A program made the position numbers and the translations under genes. A stretch of DNA of 64,000 nucleotides, from the NCBI RefSeq assembly GCF_007018905.1, contig NZ_CP041402.1:980001-1044000 (forward strand), read 5' to 3'. This document shows positions 7,430 through 15,901 of the stretch, in pieces. The notes beneath the pieces are model-generated. The model made no database searches and was not told the origin of the DNA. It worked only from the letters and a program-made list of their open reading frames with translations. The stretch is from Tardiphaga sp. vice304 (lineage in GTDB: Bacteria; Pseudomonadota; Alphaproteobacteria; Rhizobiales; Xanthobacteraceae). Each line of letters starts with the position of its first letter. Positions within the stretch are counted from its first letter, which is position 1.

Positions 7430-8824
7430 TTACGCGGCGTCCGCACCCGCCAGCACGTCGCGGCGGTCGCTGACGGCGAAGTGGAACTGTTCGAGCACCA
7501 GCCCGAACGCCAGCAGGGCGGCTTCCTCGATTGCGCCGTCCTCGAAGCAGTCCAGCGTTTCGCGCAATACCTCATCGACTTCGTTCTGCATCGTCCGCAA
7601 TTGCTCGGCGCTGACAGCCTGGCGTGCGGCGCCGATCATTTCCAGCACCCGGTCGCGCGAGGCGAGGTAATTGTTGCGCTCGTGCCGCTTCAAATAGCTG
7701 CGCAGCCAGGCACCGGCGGAGCCGAGGCCCGACAGCAGCAACAGCCCCGCCCACAAGAAGTCGCTGTAGCGTTCCAGGAAGGTGCGATCGGTGCCGTCGA
7801 TATAGGCCGCGGCGCCGCGGTGCGCTGGGATCGCGGCGTCCTTGTCCGTATCGGGCTTTTCCAGCGTCGCCACGCCGGGCAGTTCACGCAGCAGATTGGG
7901 GCGCGCCACGAACAACTGGCGGGTCAGCGCCGTGACAGTGGACTCGTTGAGCGATTTCGGGGCGACGATGAGATGGCCGACGGCGATGGTGTCGATCTTG
8001 TCGTCCGGCCGTGCCGGCGAGGAACTGAACGTGCTGCCGGGAATTTCCGCGGATTCAAAGGTCGGATGCTTCTGCGCGATCGAGTCCGACACGTCGATAC
8101 CGAGGAAGTGCGGCTCGCCGCGTAGCTTGGCGGTGACAGCGATGGCTTCGGTCGTAATTCTGCTGCTGAGCGTGCCGACCGCCATAAAGACGTCGTTCTT
8201 GCGCTCGCGCGCCATCTGGTCGATTTCGCCGATACCATATTGCACCAGCTCGATTTTGTCGGAGGCAATGCCTGCCTCGGCCAGCACCAGTTTCAACAGC
8301 GCGGGATTGGCCGGCGACTTGCCGATGATCGCGACGCGATGTCCCGGCAAATTCTCCAGTTTCTTGATGACGTTTACGGGTTTCTTCGACTTGCCGTCTT
8401 CCGCGCGGGGCACGGACCACAGCACCACGAAATTCTTGCGCAGGATCGCGACAGCCTGGGTGTCGGCGGGCATCGGAAGGTCGCCGCGGGCCACGGCCAG
8501 GTCGGCCTTGTGGTCGCGCAACAGGGCCAGGCTGGCCGTGGGACCGTCGGTCGGCGTCAGCGTCAGCCGAACATGGTCGCGGTCGCGCGCGAAGGTCTGC
8601 ACGACGCTCTGCATGAAGCGGACGTCGTCGCTGCCGGCGGGGCCAACCGCGATCCGCAGGGTCTCCGGCCGCGTGATCAGATAGGCCGCGGTTCCGGCCA
8701 GCCCGATCAGCAGCAGCGCACTGGCTGCGACGAACAAAGCGAAGGTTCGCGCAGCCCGGCGCCGCCCGCGCGCACGCTGCGACGGCATCTCGAACGGTTT
8801 GGTCGGCTTAACGGAGGCATCCAT
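7430..8824 (-). CDS. TAXI-family TRAP transporter solute-binding protein, membrane-anchored
   Basis: A 464-residue protein. A cytosolic basic N-terminus precedes a membrane anchor at about residues 27-50. The periplasmic TAXI (TRAP-associated extracytoplasmic immunogenic) domain follows, beginning TLRIAVGPAGSDDVRFMQSV. A second hydrophobic segment, FLWAGLLLLSGLGSAGAWL, is near residue 350, and the C-terminal tail is charged and probably cytosolic. The two-anchor form with a cytosolic tail differs from free periplasmic TAXI proteins and suggests a tethered receptor or sensor. No TRAP permease gene is adjacent. The start ATG follows a GGTT-rich stretch without a strong ribosome-binding site. 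It is divergent from the DUF3095 gene. Confidence 0.85.
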   Translation of the reverse strand: MDASVKPTKPFEMPSQRARGRRRAARTFALFVAASALLLIGLAGTAAYLITRPETLRIAVGPAGSDDVRFMQSVVQTFARDRDHVRLTLTPTDGPTASLALLRDHKADLAVARGDLPMPADTQAVAILRKNFVVLWSVPRAEDGKSKKPVNVIKKLENLPGHRVAIIGKSPANPALLKLVLAEAGIASDKIELVQYGIGEIDQMARERKNDVFMAVGTLSSRITTEAIAVTAKLRGEPHFLGIDVSDSIAQKHPTFESAEIPGSTFSSSPARPDDKIDTIAVGHLIVAPKSLNESTVTALTRQLFVARPNLLRELPGVATLEKPDTDKDAAIPAHRGAAAYIDGTDRTFLERYSDFLWAGLLLLSGLGSAGAWLRSYLKRHERNNYLASRDRVLEMIGAARQAVSAEQLRTMQNEVDEVLRETLDCFEDGAIEEAALLAFGLVLEQFHFAVSDRRDVLAGADAA

Positions 8825-8961
8825 GCGCAACCTTATCCGGTTCGGTGCGCGTTGAGTATGCCCTCGCGCATCGGCCGAGGTCCAGGGATGACGCCAGCCC
8901 CGCGCTGTGGCTAGGATGCGCGGGGCGCCATTCCGGCGCGCCCGATCGGGACGGCGCATCC

Positions 8962-10107
8962 ATGAGCAGCGGCGAGGATTTCTACGGCCGCATTCCGGTA
9001 TTCCGCGGCTTTGCAGACCTGATGGACCCGGCGCTGTATTTACCGTTGCCGGACGACTGGATCATCGGTCTGGCCGATATCGTGCAATCCACCCGCGCCA
9101 TCGAGCAGCAGCGCTACAAGGCCGTCAACATGGCGGGTGCGGCGGTGATCGCGGCCGTCACCAACGCGCTGGACGGCCGCGAATTCCCGTTCGTGTTCGG
9201 CGGCGACGGGGCCAGCTTCGCGGTGGCGCCCGGCGATGTCGGGCGCGCCCACGAGGCGCTGGCGGCGACGGCGCGCTGGGTGCAGGACGATCTCGATCTG
9301 ATGATGCGGGTGGCCGTGGTGCCGGTGACGGCGGTGCGCGCGCAGGGGCTCGATGTCCGGGTGGCGCGCTTCGGGCCCTCGCCGAACGTCTCCTACGCGA
9401 TGTTCACCGGTGGCGGGCTCGGCTGGGCCGAGGTGGCGATGAAGCGCGGCGAGTTCGCGGTGCCTATGGCTGCTGTGGGCGCGGTGCCGGACCTATCCGG
9501 GCTGTCGTGCCGCTTCGAGGAAATTCCGGCGGCACGCGGACTTATTCTGTCGGTGCTGGTGGTGCCGCGCGTGGGCATCGCCGAAAGCGCGTTCCGGGCA
9601 GTGATCGAAGACGTCATTGCGCTGGTGGAGCGCAGCCCCGACGCCGGGCGGCCGGTGCCGGCCGGCGGCCCCATGATTAAATGGCCGCCTGCCGGGCTCG
9701 ATTTCGAGATCCGCACGCAGCGCGGCTCGTGGCTGATGAATCGCGTCACCGTGCTCGGTCGCACGCTGCTGGCCTATATCGTGATGCGTTATGGCATCAG
9801 CGTAGGCGGCTTCGTGCCAAAGACCTATGTCGAGCAACTGGTGGAGAATTCCGACTTCCGCAAATATGACGACGGGTTGCGGATGATCCTGGATTGCACG
9901 CCGGATCTGGAGAAAGCGCTGGAGCAGCGGCTGGTCGCGGCGGCTTCCGCCGGCACCGTCCGCTACGGCCTGCACCGCCAGGACGCGGCGATGATGACCT
10001 GCTTCACGCCCTCGGCGCTGCGCAGTGACCACGTTCACTTCATCGACGGTGCCCGCGGCGGCTACGCCTCCGCGACAATGGCGCTGAAGGCGATGATGTC
10101 GTCGTAG
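8962..10107 (+). CDS. DUF3095 domain-containing protein (nucleotide-cyclase-like)
   Basis: This 381-residue cytosolic protein matches DUF3095. The N-terminal half carries ADIVQSTRAI and FVFGGDGASF, which resemble the metal- and nucleotide-binding segments of class III cyclase folds. The C-terminal half has a conserved segment ending in FIDGARGGYASATMALK. Cyclase activity has not been established for the family as far as I know, so this is a fold-level inference. The ATG at 8962 is preferred over the longer upstream frame because the shared region begins there. The gene is divergent from the TAXI protein gene and is followed by a REP-like hairpin that may end the transcript. Confidence 0.85.
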   Translation: MSSGEDFYGRIPVFRGFADLMDPALYLPLPDDWIIGLADIVQSTRAIEQQRYKAVNMAGAAVIAAVTNALDGREFPFVFGGDGASFAVAPGDVGRAHEALAATARWVQDDLDLMMRVAVVPVTAVRAQGLDVRVARFGPSPNVSYAMFTGGGLGWAEVAMKRGEFAVPMAAVGAVPDLSGLSCRFEEIPAARGLILSVLVVPRVGIAESAFRAVIEDVIALVERSPDAGRPVPAGGPMIKWPPAGLDFEIRTQRGSWLMNRVTVLGRTLLAYIVMRYGISVGGFVPKTYVEQLVENSDFRKYDDGLRMILDCTPDLEKALEQRLVAAASAGTVRYGLHRQDAAMMTCFTPSALRSDHVHFIDGARGGYASATMALKAMMSS

Positions 10108-10109
10108 AA

Positions 10110-10208
10110 CGTAGGGTGGGCAAAGCTGCGTTGCGCGGAGCGCGGCGAAGCGTGCCCGCCGCCGCGGCGTGGTGGGCACGGCGCAAGGGCGCCTTTGCCC
10201 ACCCTACG
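10110..10208. repeat. REP-like inverted repeat
   Basis: Perfect 16-base arms CGTAGGGTGGGCAAAG and its complement enclose a GC-rich internal hairpin. It lies between the convergent DUF3095 and DUF2147 genes and may serve as a terminator. Confidence 0.85.
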
Positions 10209-10223
10209 AAGTTGCGGTGTGGC

Positions 10224-10667
10224 TTACTTTCCCACCCGGCTCCAGTTTTCGCCGCCGCAGAAGGCGCCGACGCAGCCTTCGACCCTGAGGGTGTCGGAAC
10301 CGGCCAGCGAAATGTTGCTGGTGTAGGTCTTGCCGTCGTCGGCATTGTAGATCTGGCCCGACCAGCGGCCCGGCGCTGTGGGGCGCATGTCGATGAACAG
10401 ATGGATGCCGATGATCGAGCGCGTCGCCTTGGCGGGATCGGGGTTCTTGTCGTCGATCGCCGGCTTTCCTGTCTGGGGGTCAAGCTTGTCGCGCAACGAG
10501 GCCACCGTCGCGCAGATGGCGCCGCCGCATTTGCTGACGCGCACGCGCGCGTCGCCGGCCTGGGTCTGCCAAAGGCCGGTGGCTTCATTGACAGCCTGAG
10601 CTGTGGCCGCAGGGACAGCAAGCAGCGCGCCGAGCAGCGCGAGCGAGAGGGCGGAACGAAAGGCCAT
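10224..10667 (-). CDS. DUF2147 domain-containing secreted protein
   Basis: A 147-residue protein with a Sec signal peptide ending near AATAQA, followed by a DUF2147 domain: GLWQTQAGDARVRVSKCGG, IGIHLFIDMRP, GRWSGQIYNADDGKTYTSNI and a C-terminal VEGC-AFCGG. Members are small periplasmic beta-rich proteins of unknown function. Four cysteines could form two disulphides. I chose the ATG at 10667 because GGAG lies eight bases upstream; an in-frame ATG at 10679 is possible. It is convergent with the DUF3095 gene and stands alone. Confidence 0.9.
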   Translation of the reverse strand: MAFRSALSLALLGALLAVPAATAQAVNEATGLWQTQAGDARVRVSKCGGAICATVASLRDKLDPQTGKPAIDDKNPDPAKATRSIIGIHLFIDMRPTAPGRWSGQIYNADDGKTYTSNISLAGSDTLRVEGCVGAFCGGENWSRVGK

Positions 10668-10785
10668 ATGTTTCTCCATAATGCGGACGCCTGAATAGCA
10701 ACATATTGGAGTTCTGCAATGCCAGATCAGGAGGCCCTGAAGCTCACGTCGTTTTGAGCGAGGAGATTGAATTTGACCTGGCGTC

Positions 10786-11310
10786 TCACCACGGCAGGCC
10801 GCCGAGGTCGATCTCGCCCGTATGCGGCGCTCGCTTGAGATAGAACACGAACGGTAGCAGCGTGTCGAAGCGCGCGCGCCCGCTGGTCTGTTCCGCGAAC
10901 ACCTCGCCGGTAAACGGTTTCCAGCCCCGGCTGGTGAAGAAACCGCTGAGCTGCGGTTCGCAGAACAACATCGCGAAATCGGTGGCGCGTTCGTCTTTCA
11001 AAGTCGCCAAGGCGGCATTGAGCGCGACGCTGGCAAAGCCGCGGCGCCGGAAATCGGGATGCGTCGCGACGCCTCCGATGCCGCCGATACGCACCTTGCG
11101 GCCGTCCCAGGTACCCTCGCGGCGGGTGATGCCGACGTGGCAGACCAGTTGCTCGTCGGACTCCACCAGGACCCGAAGGTCGGCCGGAGCCAGCGCGATG
11201 TGGCGCCACGACAGTTTTTCGACGACCTCCGGCGGCCACACCGCCTCGAATAACGGCTGCACGCTTGGCCATGACGAATGGCCGGTCAGAATCTCGATCT
11301 CGACGCCCAT
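10786..11310 (-). CDS. GNAT-family N-acetyltransferase
   Basis: The 174-residue product has a GNAT fold. The acetyl-CoA-binding motif A is GGVATHPDFRRRGFASVALNAAL near residues 80-102, matching V-x-P-x-x-R-x-x-G-x-A. It resembles aminoglycoside 2'-N-acetyltransferase-like or Eis-like small-molecule acetyltransferases, but the acceptor is unknown. The ATG at 11310 has GAGGTGAG upstream; the open frame extends further but without a ribosome-binding site. It is divergent from the MFS transporter gene 109 bp away, a common pairing for resistance or efflux modules; that link is inference. Confidence 0.85.
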   Translation of the reverse strand: MGVEIEILTGHSSWPSVQPLFEAVWPPEVVEKLSWRHIALAPADLRVLVESDEQLVCHVGITRREGTWDGRKVRIGGIGGVATHPDFRRRGFASVALNAALATLKDERATDFAMLFCEPQLSGFFTSRGWKPFTGEVFAEQTSGRARFDTLLPFVFYLKRAPHTGEIDLGGLPW

Positions 11311-11419
11311 GCGCAACTCACCTCTGCCTGTTTCGCATTGCATATAGGTTCCCAGCGGGATGGTCAGGTCCCGCTTCCGATGGCAATATAAGAAAAATAT
11401 TCTATCGACGAGGAACGTC

Positions 11420-12658
11420 ATGACAGAGGCCCAACTCAGCACCTATCAGCGCTGGTCGATTCTGGCCGGCGCCGCCGTGTTGCTCAGCCTCGCGATGGGT
11501 ATGCGGCAGAGTTTCGGTCTGTTCCAGCCCGCGATTCTGCACGACACCGCCATCACCACGGCCGATTTCTCGCTGGCCACCGCCCTGCAGAACGTGATCT
11601 GGGGCGTGTCGCAGCCTTTCGTCGGTGCCTTCGCCGATCGCTACGGCAGCCGCTACGTCATGCTGACCGGCGTCTTCATCTATGCCGCGGGCCTGCTGCT
11701 GATGATGGCGGCGACCACGGCGCTGGTGTTCACGCTCGGTGCCGGCCTGTGCATCGGTCTGGCGCTGTCCTGCACGGCCTCGAGCATTGCCATGACGGTG
11801 TCGTCGCGCAGCGTGTCGGCCGCCAAGCGCAGCGTGACGATGGGCGCGGTGTCGGCGGCGGGCTCGCTCGGCCTGGTGATCGCCTCGCCGCTGGCGCAGA
11901 CGCTGATCACCACCGCGGGCTGGCAGATGGCGCTGATCGGATTTCTCGGCCTGGTCGCGGTGATGCTGCCGGCCGCCCTGTTTGCCGGGCGATCCGACAA
12001 GATCGAGGTGGCAAAATCCAGTGAAGCCGCGCAGACGCTGGGCGCCGCGGTGCAATCGGCGCTCGGCCATTCCGGCTTCGTGGTGATGGCGCTGTCGTTC
12101 TTCGTCTGCGGCCTGCAACTCGTCTTCATCACCACGCATCTGCCGAACTATCTGGCGATTTGCGGCCTCGATCCTTCGCTCGGCGCCACCGCGCTGGCGC
12201 TGGTCGGAGCCTTCAACGTGATCGGCTCCTATGTATGTGGCTGGCTCGGCGGAAAATATCCTAAGCAAATTCTGCTGGGCGGCATCTACATCATCCGCTC
12301 GCTGGCGCTGGCGGCTTATTTCTATTTTCCGGCCTCGGCGGCTTCGACCATGGTGTTCGCCGCGGTGATGGGATCGCTCTGGCTCGGCGTGGTGCCGCTG
12401 GTCAACGGGCTGGTCGCGCAGCTATTCGGGTTGCGCTTCATGGCGACCCTGACCGGCATCGCCTTTCTCAGCCATCAGGCCGGCTCCTTCATCGGCGCCT
12501 GGGGCGGCGGCGTGATCTATGCGCAGCTCGGCAGCTATGACCGGGCGTGGCAGGCCGCGGTGGTGGTCGGCCTGATCGCCGGCTGCTTCCAGATGCTGAT
12601 GAACGTGCGCCCTCCGGTGCGCCGCGAGACGCTGGATGCGATGCCCAGCGCGGCATAA
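11420..12658 (+). CDS. Major facilitator superfamily transporter
   Basis: A 412-residue MFS permease with about twelve membrane segments. The first carries GMRQSFGLFQPAI. The loop between helices 2 and 3 has ADRYGSRYVM, a form of the MFS signature G-x3-D-R-x-G. The sequence resembles the oxalate/formate-antiporter-like and cyanate-type (CynX) branches. Substrate unknown. The ATG follows GAGGAACG. The intergenic region upstream is shared with the divergent GNAT gene, and the SOD gene follows on the same strand after 93 bp. Confidence 0.9.
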   Translation: MTEAQLSTYQRWSILAGAAVLLSLAMGMRQSFGLFQPAILHDTAITTADFSLATALQNVIWGVSQPFVGAFADRYGSRYVMLTGVFIYAAGLLLMMAATTALVFTLGAGLCIGLALSCTASSIAMTVSSRSVSAAKRSVTMGAVSAAGSLGLVIASPLAQTLITTAGWQMALIGFLGLVAVMLPAALFAGRSDKIEVAKSSEAAQTLGAAVQSALGHSGFVVMALSFFVCGLQLVFITTHLPNYLAICGLDPSLGATALALVGAFNVIGSYVCGWLGGKYPKQILLGGIYIIRSLALAAYFYFPASAASTMVFAAVMGSLWLGVVPLVNGLVAQLFGLRFMATLTGIAFLSHQAGSFIGAWGGGVIYAQLGSYDRAWQAAVVVGLIAGCFQMLMNVRPPVRRETLDAMPSAA

Positions 12659-12689
12659 CGCGCGCGCAGGGCCCATGTCCAAGTATAAT

Positions 12690-12710
12690 GGAACCATCTA
12701 TAATGGTTCC
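12690..12710. promoter_or_regulatory. Inverted repeat upstream of sodB, possible operator
   Basis: GGAACCAT and ATGGTTCC are separated by five bases, and TATAATGG occurs twice in direct orientation here, one copy overlapping the left arm. A TATAAT-like -10 inside a palindrome suggests a repressor site over the sod promoter. The regulator is unknown. Confidence 0.5.
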
Positions 12711-12751
12711 CGTTAGCCTTCGTATCCCATCAATTTTGTGGACGATTCCCA

Positions 12752-13354
12752 ATGACCTTCACGCTTCCCGAACTGCCCTACGCCTATGACGCGCTCGCGC
12801 CTTATATGTCGAAGGAAACGCTGGAATTCCATCACGACAAGCACCATCAGGCTTACGTGACCAATGGCAACAACCTGCTCAAGGGCACCGAATTCGAAGG
12901 CAAGCCCCTCGAAGAGATCGTCAAGGGTTCGTTCGGCAAGAATGCCCCGCTCTTCAACAATGCTGGCCAGCACTACAATCATCTGCATTTCTGGAGCTGG
13001 ATGAAGCCGAACGGCGGCGGCGATAAGCTGCCCGGCCGTCTCGAGAAGAAGATCACCGAGGATCTCGGCGGTCTCGAGAAGTTCAAGACCGACTTCGCCG
13101 CCGCAGGCGTCGGCCAGTTCGGCTCCGGCTGGGCTTGGCTCTCGGTCAAGAACGGCAAGCTGGAAATCTCCAAGACCGCGAACGGCGAAAGCCCGCTGGT
13201 CCACGGCGCGACCCCGATCCTCGGCGTCGACGTCTGGGAGCACTCCTACTACATCGACTACCGCAACCGCCGCCCGGACTATTTGAAGGCGTTCGTGGAT
13301 TCGCTGGTCAATTGGGACTATGTCGACGAATTGTACGGCAAGACCGGCGCGTAA
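12752..13354 (+). CDS. sodB: Superoxide dismutase, Fe-type
   Basis: A 200-residue Fe/Mn-family superoxide dismutase that converts superoxide to oxygen and hydrogen peroxide in the cytosol; no signal peptide is present. Metal ligands are H27 (EFHHDKHH), H77 (GQHYNHLHFW), D160 and H164 (DVWEHSYYIDY). Q73, four residues before H77, supports the iron rather than the manganese form. The length fits the family. A palindrome with a -10-like box lies 40 bases upstream and a hairpin terminator follows. It appears monocistronic. Confidence 0.95.
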   Translation: MTFTLPELPYAYDALAPYMSKETLEFHHDKHHQAYVTNGNNLLKGTEFEGKPLEEIVKGSFGKNAPLFNNAGQHYNHLHFWSWMKPNGGGDKLPGRLEKKITEDLGGLEKFKTDFAAAGVGQFGSGWAWLSVKNGKLEISKTANGESPLVHGATPILGVDVWEHSYYIDYRNRRPDYLKAFVDSLVNWDYVDELYGKTGA

Positions 13355-13377
13355 GCCCGGTTTCGCAGCGAACATCG

Positions 13378-13405
13378 GGGCGGTAGCGAAAGCTGCCGCC
13401 CTTTC
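13378..13405 (+). terminator. Rho-independent terminator of sodB
   Basis: GGGCGGTAGC and GCTGCCGCCC form a 10-bp stem (one G-T wobble) around a GAAA loop, then CTTTCGCTTTG. Confidence 0.65.
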
Positions 13406-13440
13406 GCTTTGCGAGTGTTATGCGACGACGCCGATGGCCT

Positions 13441-13583
13441 CCCTCCCCCTTGCGGGGAGGGTCGGCCGAACGACGACGGTGCGATAGCATCGTCGGAAGT
13501 GGAGGCCGGGATGGGGGTGCCACAAGCGCCGTCGCCCGCGGCACCCCCACCCCCGACCCCTCCCCGCAAGGGGGGGGGAGGAG
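13441..13583. repeat. REP-like compound inverted repeat
   Basis: Outer arms of the type CCCCTTGCGGGGAGGGTCGG pair with the complementary block at about 13550-13572. Nested inside are CGACGA/TCGTCG and GGGGGTGCC/GGCACCCCC hairpins. It separates sodB from the fluoride channel gene. Confidence 0.75.
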
Positions 13584-13627
13584 CCCCCACGCGCTAGATG
13601 AGCAAGCGGAAATTGGTTGGTGAGACC

Positions 13628-14005
13628 ATGCTGAATTACGTTCTGGTTTTTGTCGGCGGCGGGCTCGGCTCGACCTTGCGCCACACCGTCAATATGGCCG
13701 CCGGCCGCGCCCTCGGCACCGCGTTTCCCTGGGGTACCTTCCTGATCAACATCACCGGCTCGACCATCATGGGGCTGATCGCCGGCTACCTCGCCTTCAA
13801 GGGCGAGGCGTCGCAGCCGTGGCGGCTGTTCCTGATGACCGGTATCCTCGGCGGCTACACCACCTTCTCGGCGTTTTCGCTGGATGCCGCGCTGCTGTAC
13901 GAGCGCGGCGAGACGATGATGGCGCTGCTCTACGTACTGGGCTCGGTGGTGTTGGCAATTGCCGGCCTGTTCGCCGGTCTTGCCCTAGTCCGGCATTTCG
14001 CTTGA
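13628..14005 (+). CDS. crcB: Fluoride ion channel FluC/CrcB
   Basis: A 125-residue protein with four membrane helices, the length of the Fluc family, which exports fluoride as a dual-topology dimer in the inner membrane. Family motifs are GGGLGSTLRH near the N-terminus, GTFLINITGS in helix 2 and GGYTTFSAFS in the broken helix 3, where the phenylalanine box lies. I chose the ATG at 13628, before LNYVLVF; a longer frame starts in repeat DNA. No crcB-type fluoride riboswitch is evident upstream. The gene ends 20 bases before the Zur box of the zinc operon. Confidence 0.93.
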   Translation: MLNYVLVFVGGGLGSTLRHTVNMAAGRALGTAFPWGTFLINITGSTIMGLIAGYLAFKGEASQPWRLFLMTGILGGYTTFSAFSLDAALLYERGETMMALLYVLGSVVLAIAGLFAGLALVRHFA

Positions 14006-14025
14006 ACGAATGTTGCGACGGGGGA

Positions 14026-14040
14026 TGTTATAATATAACA
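14026..14040. promoter_or_regulatory. Zur box (zinc uptake regulator operator)
   Basis: TGTTATAATATAACA is a perfect 15-base palindrome matching the known alphaproteobacterial Zur consensus (core GTTATAATATAAC). It precedes the His-rich protein and znuCBA genes, so the operon should be repressed in zinc-replete cells. Confidence 0.85.
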
Positions 14041-14089
14041 AATGGGCAGGGCGGCTTTGGTCGCCGGTTCTGTCTGTCCAGGCGTATCG

Positions 14090-14266
14090 ATGGCCCATTC
14101 GCATTCCCATACCCACGCGCATTCGCACCAGCATGATCCCCTGACGCCGCATCCGGCGCAGCCGGCGCCATGGTCGATCCTGCGCCTGGCGCTGCCGGCC
14201 CGCCTCGGCCTGGCGCTGGCGGTCAGCGCGCTGATGTGGGCAATCGTTTTGATGGCGATGCGCTGA
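14090..14266 (+). CDS. Small His-rich single-span membrane protein of the zinc operon
   Basis: A 58-residue protein with eight histidines in its first 21 residues (HSHSHTHAHSHQH near the N-terminus) and one hydrophobic helix at about residues 33-56. It lies 50 bases after the Zur box, and its stop codon overlaps the znuC start (TGATG), so it is the first gene of the zinc-uptake operon. The His tract should bind zinc or a similar metal at the membrane. It is not a family I can name. It may buffer, store or hand over zinc to the ABC transporter; that role is inference. In-frame ATG 14042 would add a weakly coding stretch. Confidence 0.75.
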   Translation: MAHSHSHTHAHSHQHDPLTPHPAQPAPWSILRLALPARLGLALAVSALMWAIVLMAMR

Positions 14267-15024
14267 TGGCCGCGGAACTGACCTTTTCCGATGTCACGTT
14301 GGGCTATGACCGCCACCCGGCGGTGCACCATCTGACCGGTGAAATCGCGGCGGGTGCACTGCTGGCGGTCGTCGGGCCGAACGGCGCCGGCAAATCGACG
14401 CTGTTTCGCGGCATTGTCGGCATTCTCAAGCCGCTGGCCGGCAGCATCGGGCTGGGCCAGCTCAACCCGCGCGAGATCGCCTATCTGCCGCAGAGCGTCG
14501 ATATCGACCGCAGCTTTCCGATCTCGGTATTCGACTTCGTCGGCACCGGCCTGTGGCGCTCGACCGGCCTGTTCGGTGGCCTCGGCAAAAAAGCGCAGCA
14601 GCAGATCGGCCAGGCGCTCGGCGCGGTCGGTCTCACCGGCTTCGAGAACCGCACCATCGGGACTTTGTCCGGCGGCCAGACGCAGCGCATGCTGTTCGCC
14701 CGCGTGCTGCTGCAGGATGCCCGCGTCATCGTGCTCGACGAGCCATTCAATGCGATCGACGCCAAGACCTCGGCCGACCTGATCGGGCTTGTCAGGCATT
14801 GGCACGCCGAACGGCGCACCGTGCTGGCGGCGCTGCACGACATGGATCTGGTGCGCGACAATTTTCCGGAGACGCTGCTGCTGGCGCGCGGCGCAGTGGC
14901 GTGGGGGCCGACCGCCCAGGTGTTGACGGCGGAGAACCAGCTCGAAGCGCGCCGCATGTGCGAGGCATTCGATGACGGCGCCTCCGCCTGTGTGGTCGAT
15001 GCAGCCCGGCCGCGGGCCGCGTGA
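14266..15024 (+). CDS. znuC: Zinc ABC transporter ATP-binding protein ZnuC
   Basis: A 252-residue ABC ATPase. Walker A is GPNGAGKST at 37-45, the signature LSGGQ at 134-138, Walker B VIVLDEP at 154-160, and the switch histidine is in ALHDMD. It drives import by the adjacent permease. Its family is the metal-cation (MZT) importers, and the Zur box upstream argues for zinc rather than manganese. The start overlaps the stop of the His-rich gene, and its end overlaps the permease start, so the three genes are tightly coupled. Confidence 0.92.
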   Translation: MAAELTFSDVTLGYDRHPAVHHLTGEIAAGALLAVVGPNGAGKSTLFRGIVGILKPLAGSIGLGQLNPREIAYLPQSVDIDRSFPISVFDFVGTGLWRSTGLFGGLGKKAQQQIGQALGAVGLTGFENRTIGTLSGGQTQRMLFARVLLQDARVIVLDEPFNAIDAKTSADLIGLVRHWHAERRTVLAALHDMDLVRDNFPETLLLARGAVAWGPTAQVLTAENQLEARRMCEAFDDGASACVVDAARPRAA

Positions 15025-15893
15025 TGATCTATGACACGCTGATCGCGCCCTTCGTCGATTTCGAATTCATGCGTCGCGCGCTGGCCGGCGTGGTGGCGCT
15101 GGCGCTCGGCGGCGCGCCGGTCGGCGTATTCCTGATGCTGCGAAGGATGAGCCTCGTCGGCGATGCCATGGCGCATGCGATCCTGCCGGGCGCCGCGATG
15201 GGCTTTCTGGTCTCCGGCCTCAATCTGTTTGCAATGACCTTTGGCGGGCTGATTGCCGGCTTCTCGGTGGCGCTGCTGGCGGGCCTCGTCTCGCGCGTGA
15301 CGGAGATCAAGGAGGACGCCTCGCTGGCGGCGTTCTATCTGGTGTCGCTGGCGCTGGGCGTCACCATCGTCTCGATGAACGGCACCAATATTGATCTGCT
15401 GCATGTGCTGTTCGGCAATATTCTCGCGATGGACGACCAGACGCTGCTGGTGATTGCGTTCAACGCCACCATCACGCTGGTGGTGATGGCGGTGATCTAT
15501 CGCCCGCTGGTCATCGAATGCGTCGACCCGGTGTTTCTGCGCACGGTGAGTCGCGCCGGGGCGCCGGCGCATCTGGCCTTTCTCGCGCTCGTCGTCATCA
15601 ACCTGGTCAACGGCTTCCACGCGCTCGGCACGCTGCTGGCCGTCGGGCTGATGGTGCTGCCGGCGGGCATCGCGCGGTTCTGGTCGCGCGACATCACCGG
15701 CATGATGCTGATCGCGGTGGCGAGCGCGATGCTGTCGGGCTATCTCGGCCTGGTGCTGTCGTTCCAGACCAAGGTGCCGTCCGGCCCGGCAGTGATTCTG
15801 GTCGCCGCGGCGCTCTATGTATTCTCGGTGCTGTTCGGCAGCGTCAGCGGACTCGTGCGACAACTGTTCCCCGGCCGGCATCTGGAAGCGTAG
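15024..15893 (+). CDS. znuB: Zinc ABC transporter permease ZnuB
   Basis: A 289-residue inner-membrane permease of the ZnuB/MntB family with about eight membrane segments. Family signatures are the GDAMAHAILPGAAMGF block near residue 45 and AVGLMVLPAGIARFWSRD near residue 210. The ATG at 15024 overlaps the znuC stop; a GTG one codon earlier is possible. The following gene, the binding protein, starts 8 bases after the stop, so this belongs to one operon. Confidence 0.92.
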   Translation: MIYDTLIAPFVDFEFMRRALAGVVALALGGAPVGVFLMLRRMSLVGDAMAHAILPGAAMGFLVSGLNLFAMTFGGLIAGFSVALLAGLVSRVTEIKEDASLAAFYLVSLALGVTIVSMNGTNIDLLHVLFGNILAMDDQTLLVIAFNATITLVVMAVIYRPLVIECVDPVFLRTVSRAGAPAHLAFLALVVINLVNGFHALGTLLAVGLMVLPAGIARFWSRDITGMMLIAVASAMLSGYLGLVLSFQTKVPSGPAVILVAAALYVFSVLFGSVSGLVRQLFPGRHLEA

Positions 15894-15901
15894 GAGCCAT
15901 C

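Noticed and set aside
13441..13583. Possible CRISPR array or riboswitch before crcB
   Set aside because: The palindromes are nested and not evenly spaced, and no repeat-spacer pattern or fluoride-aptamer fold is evident. It fits a REP-like element.
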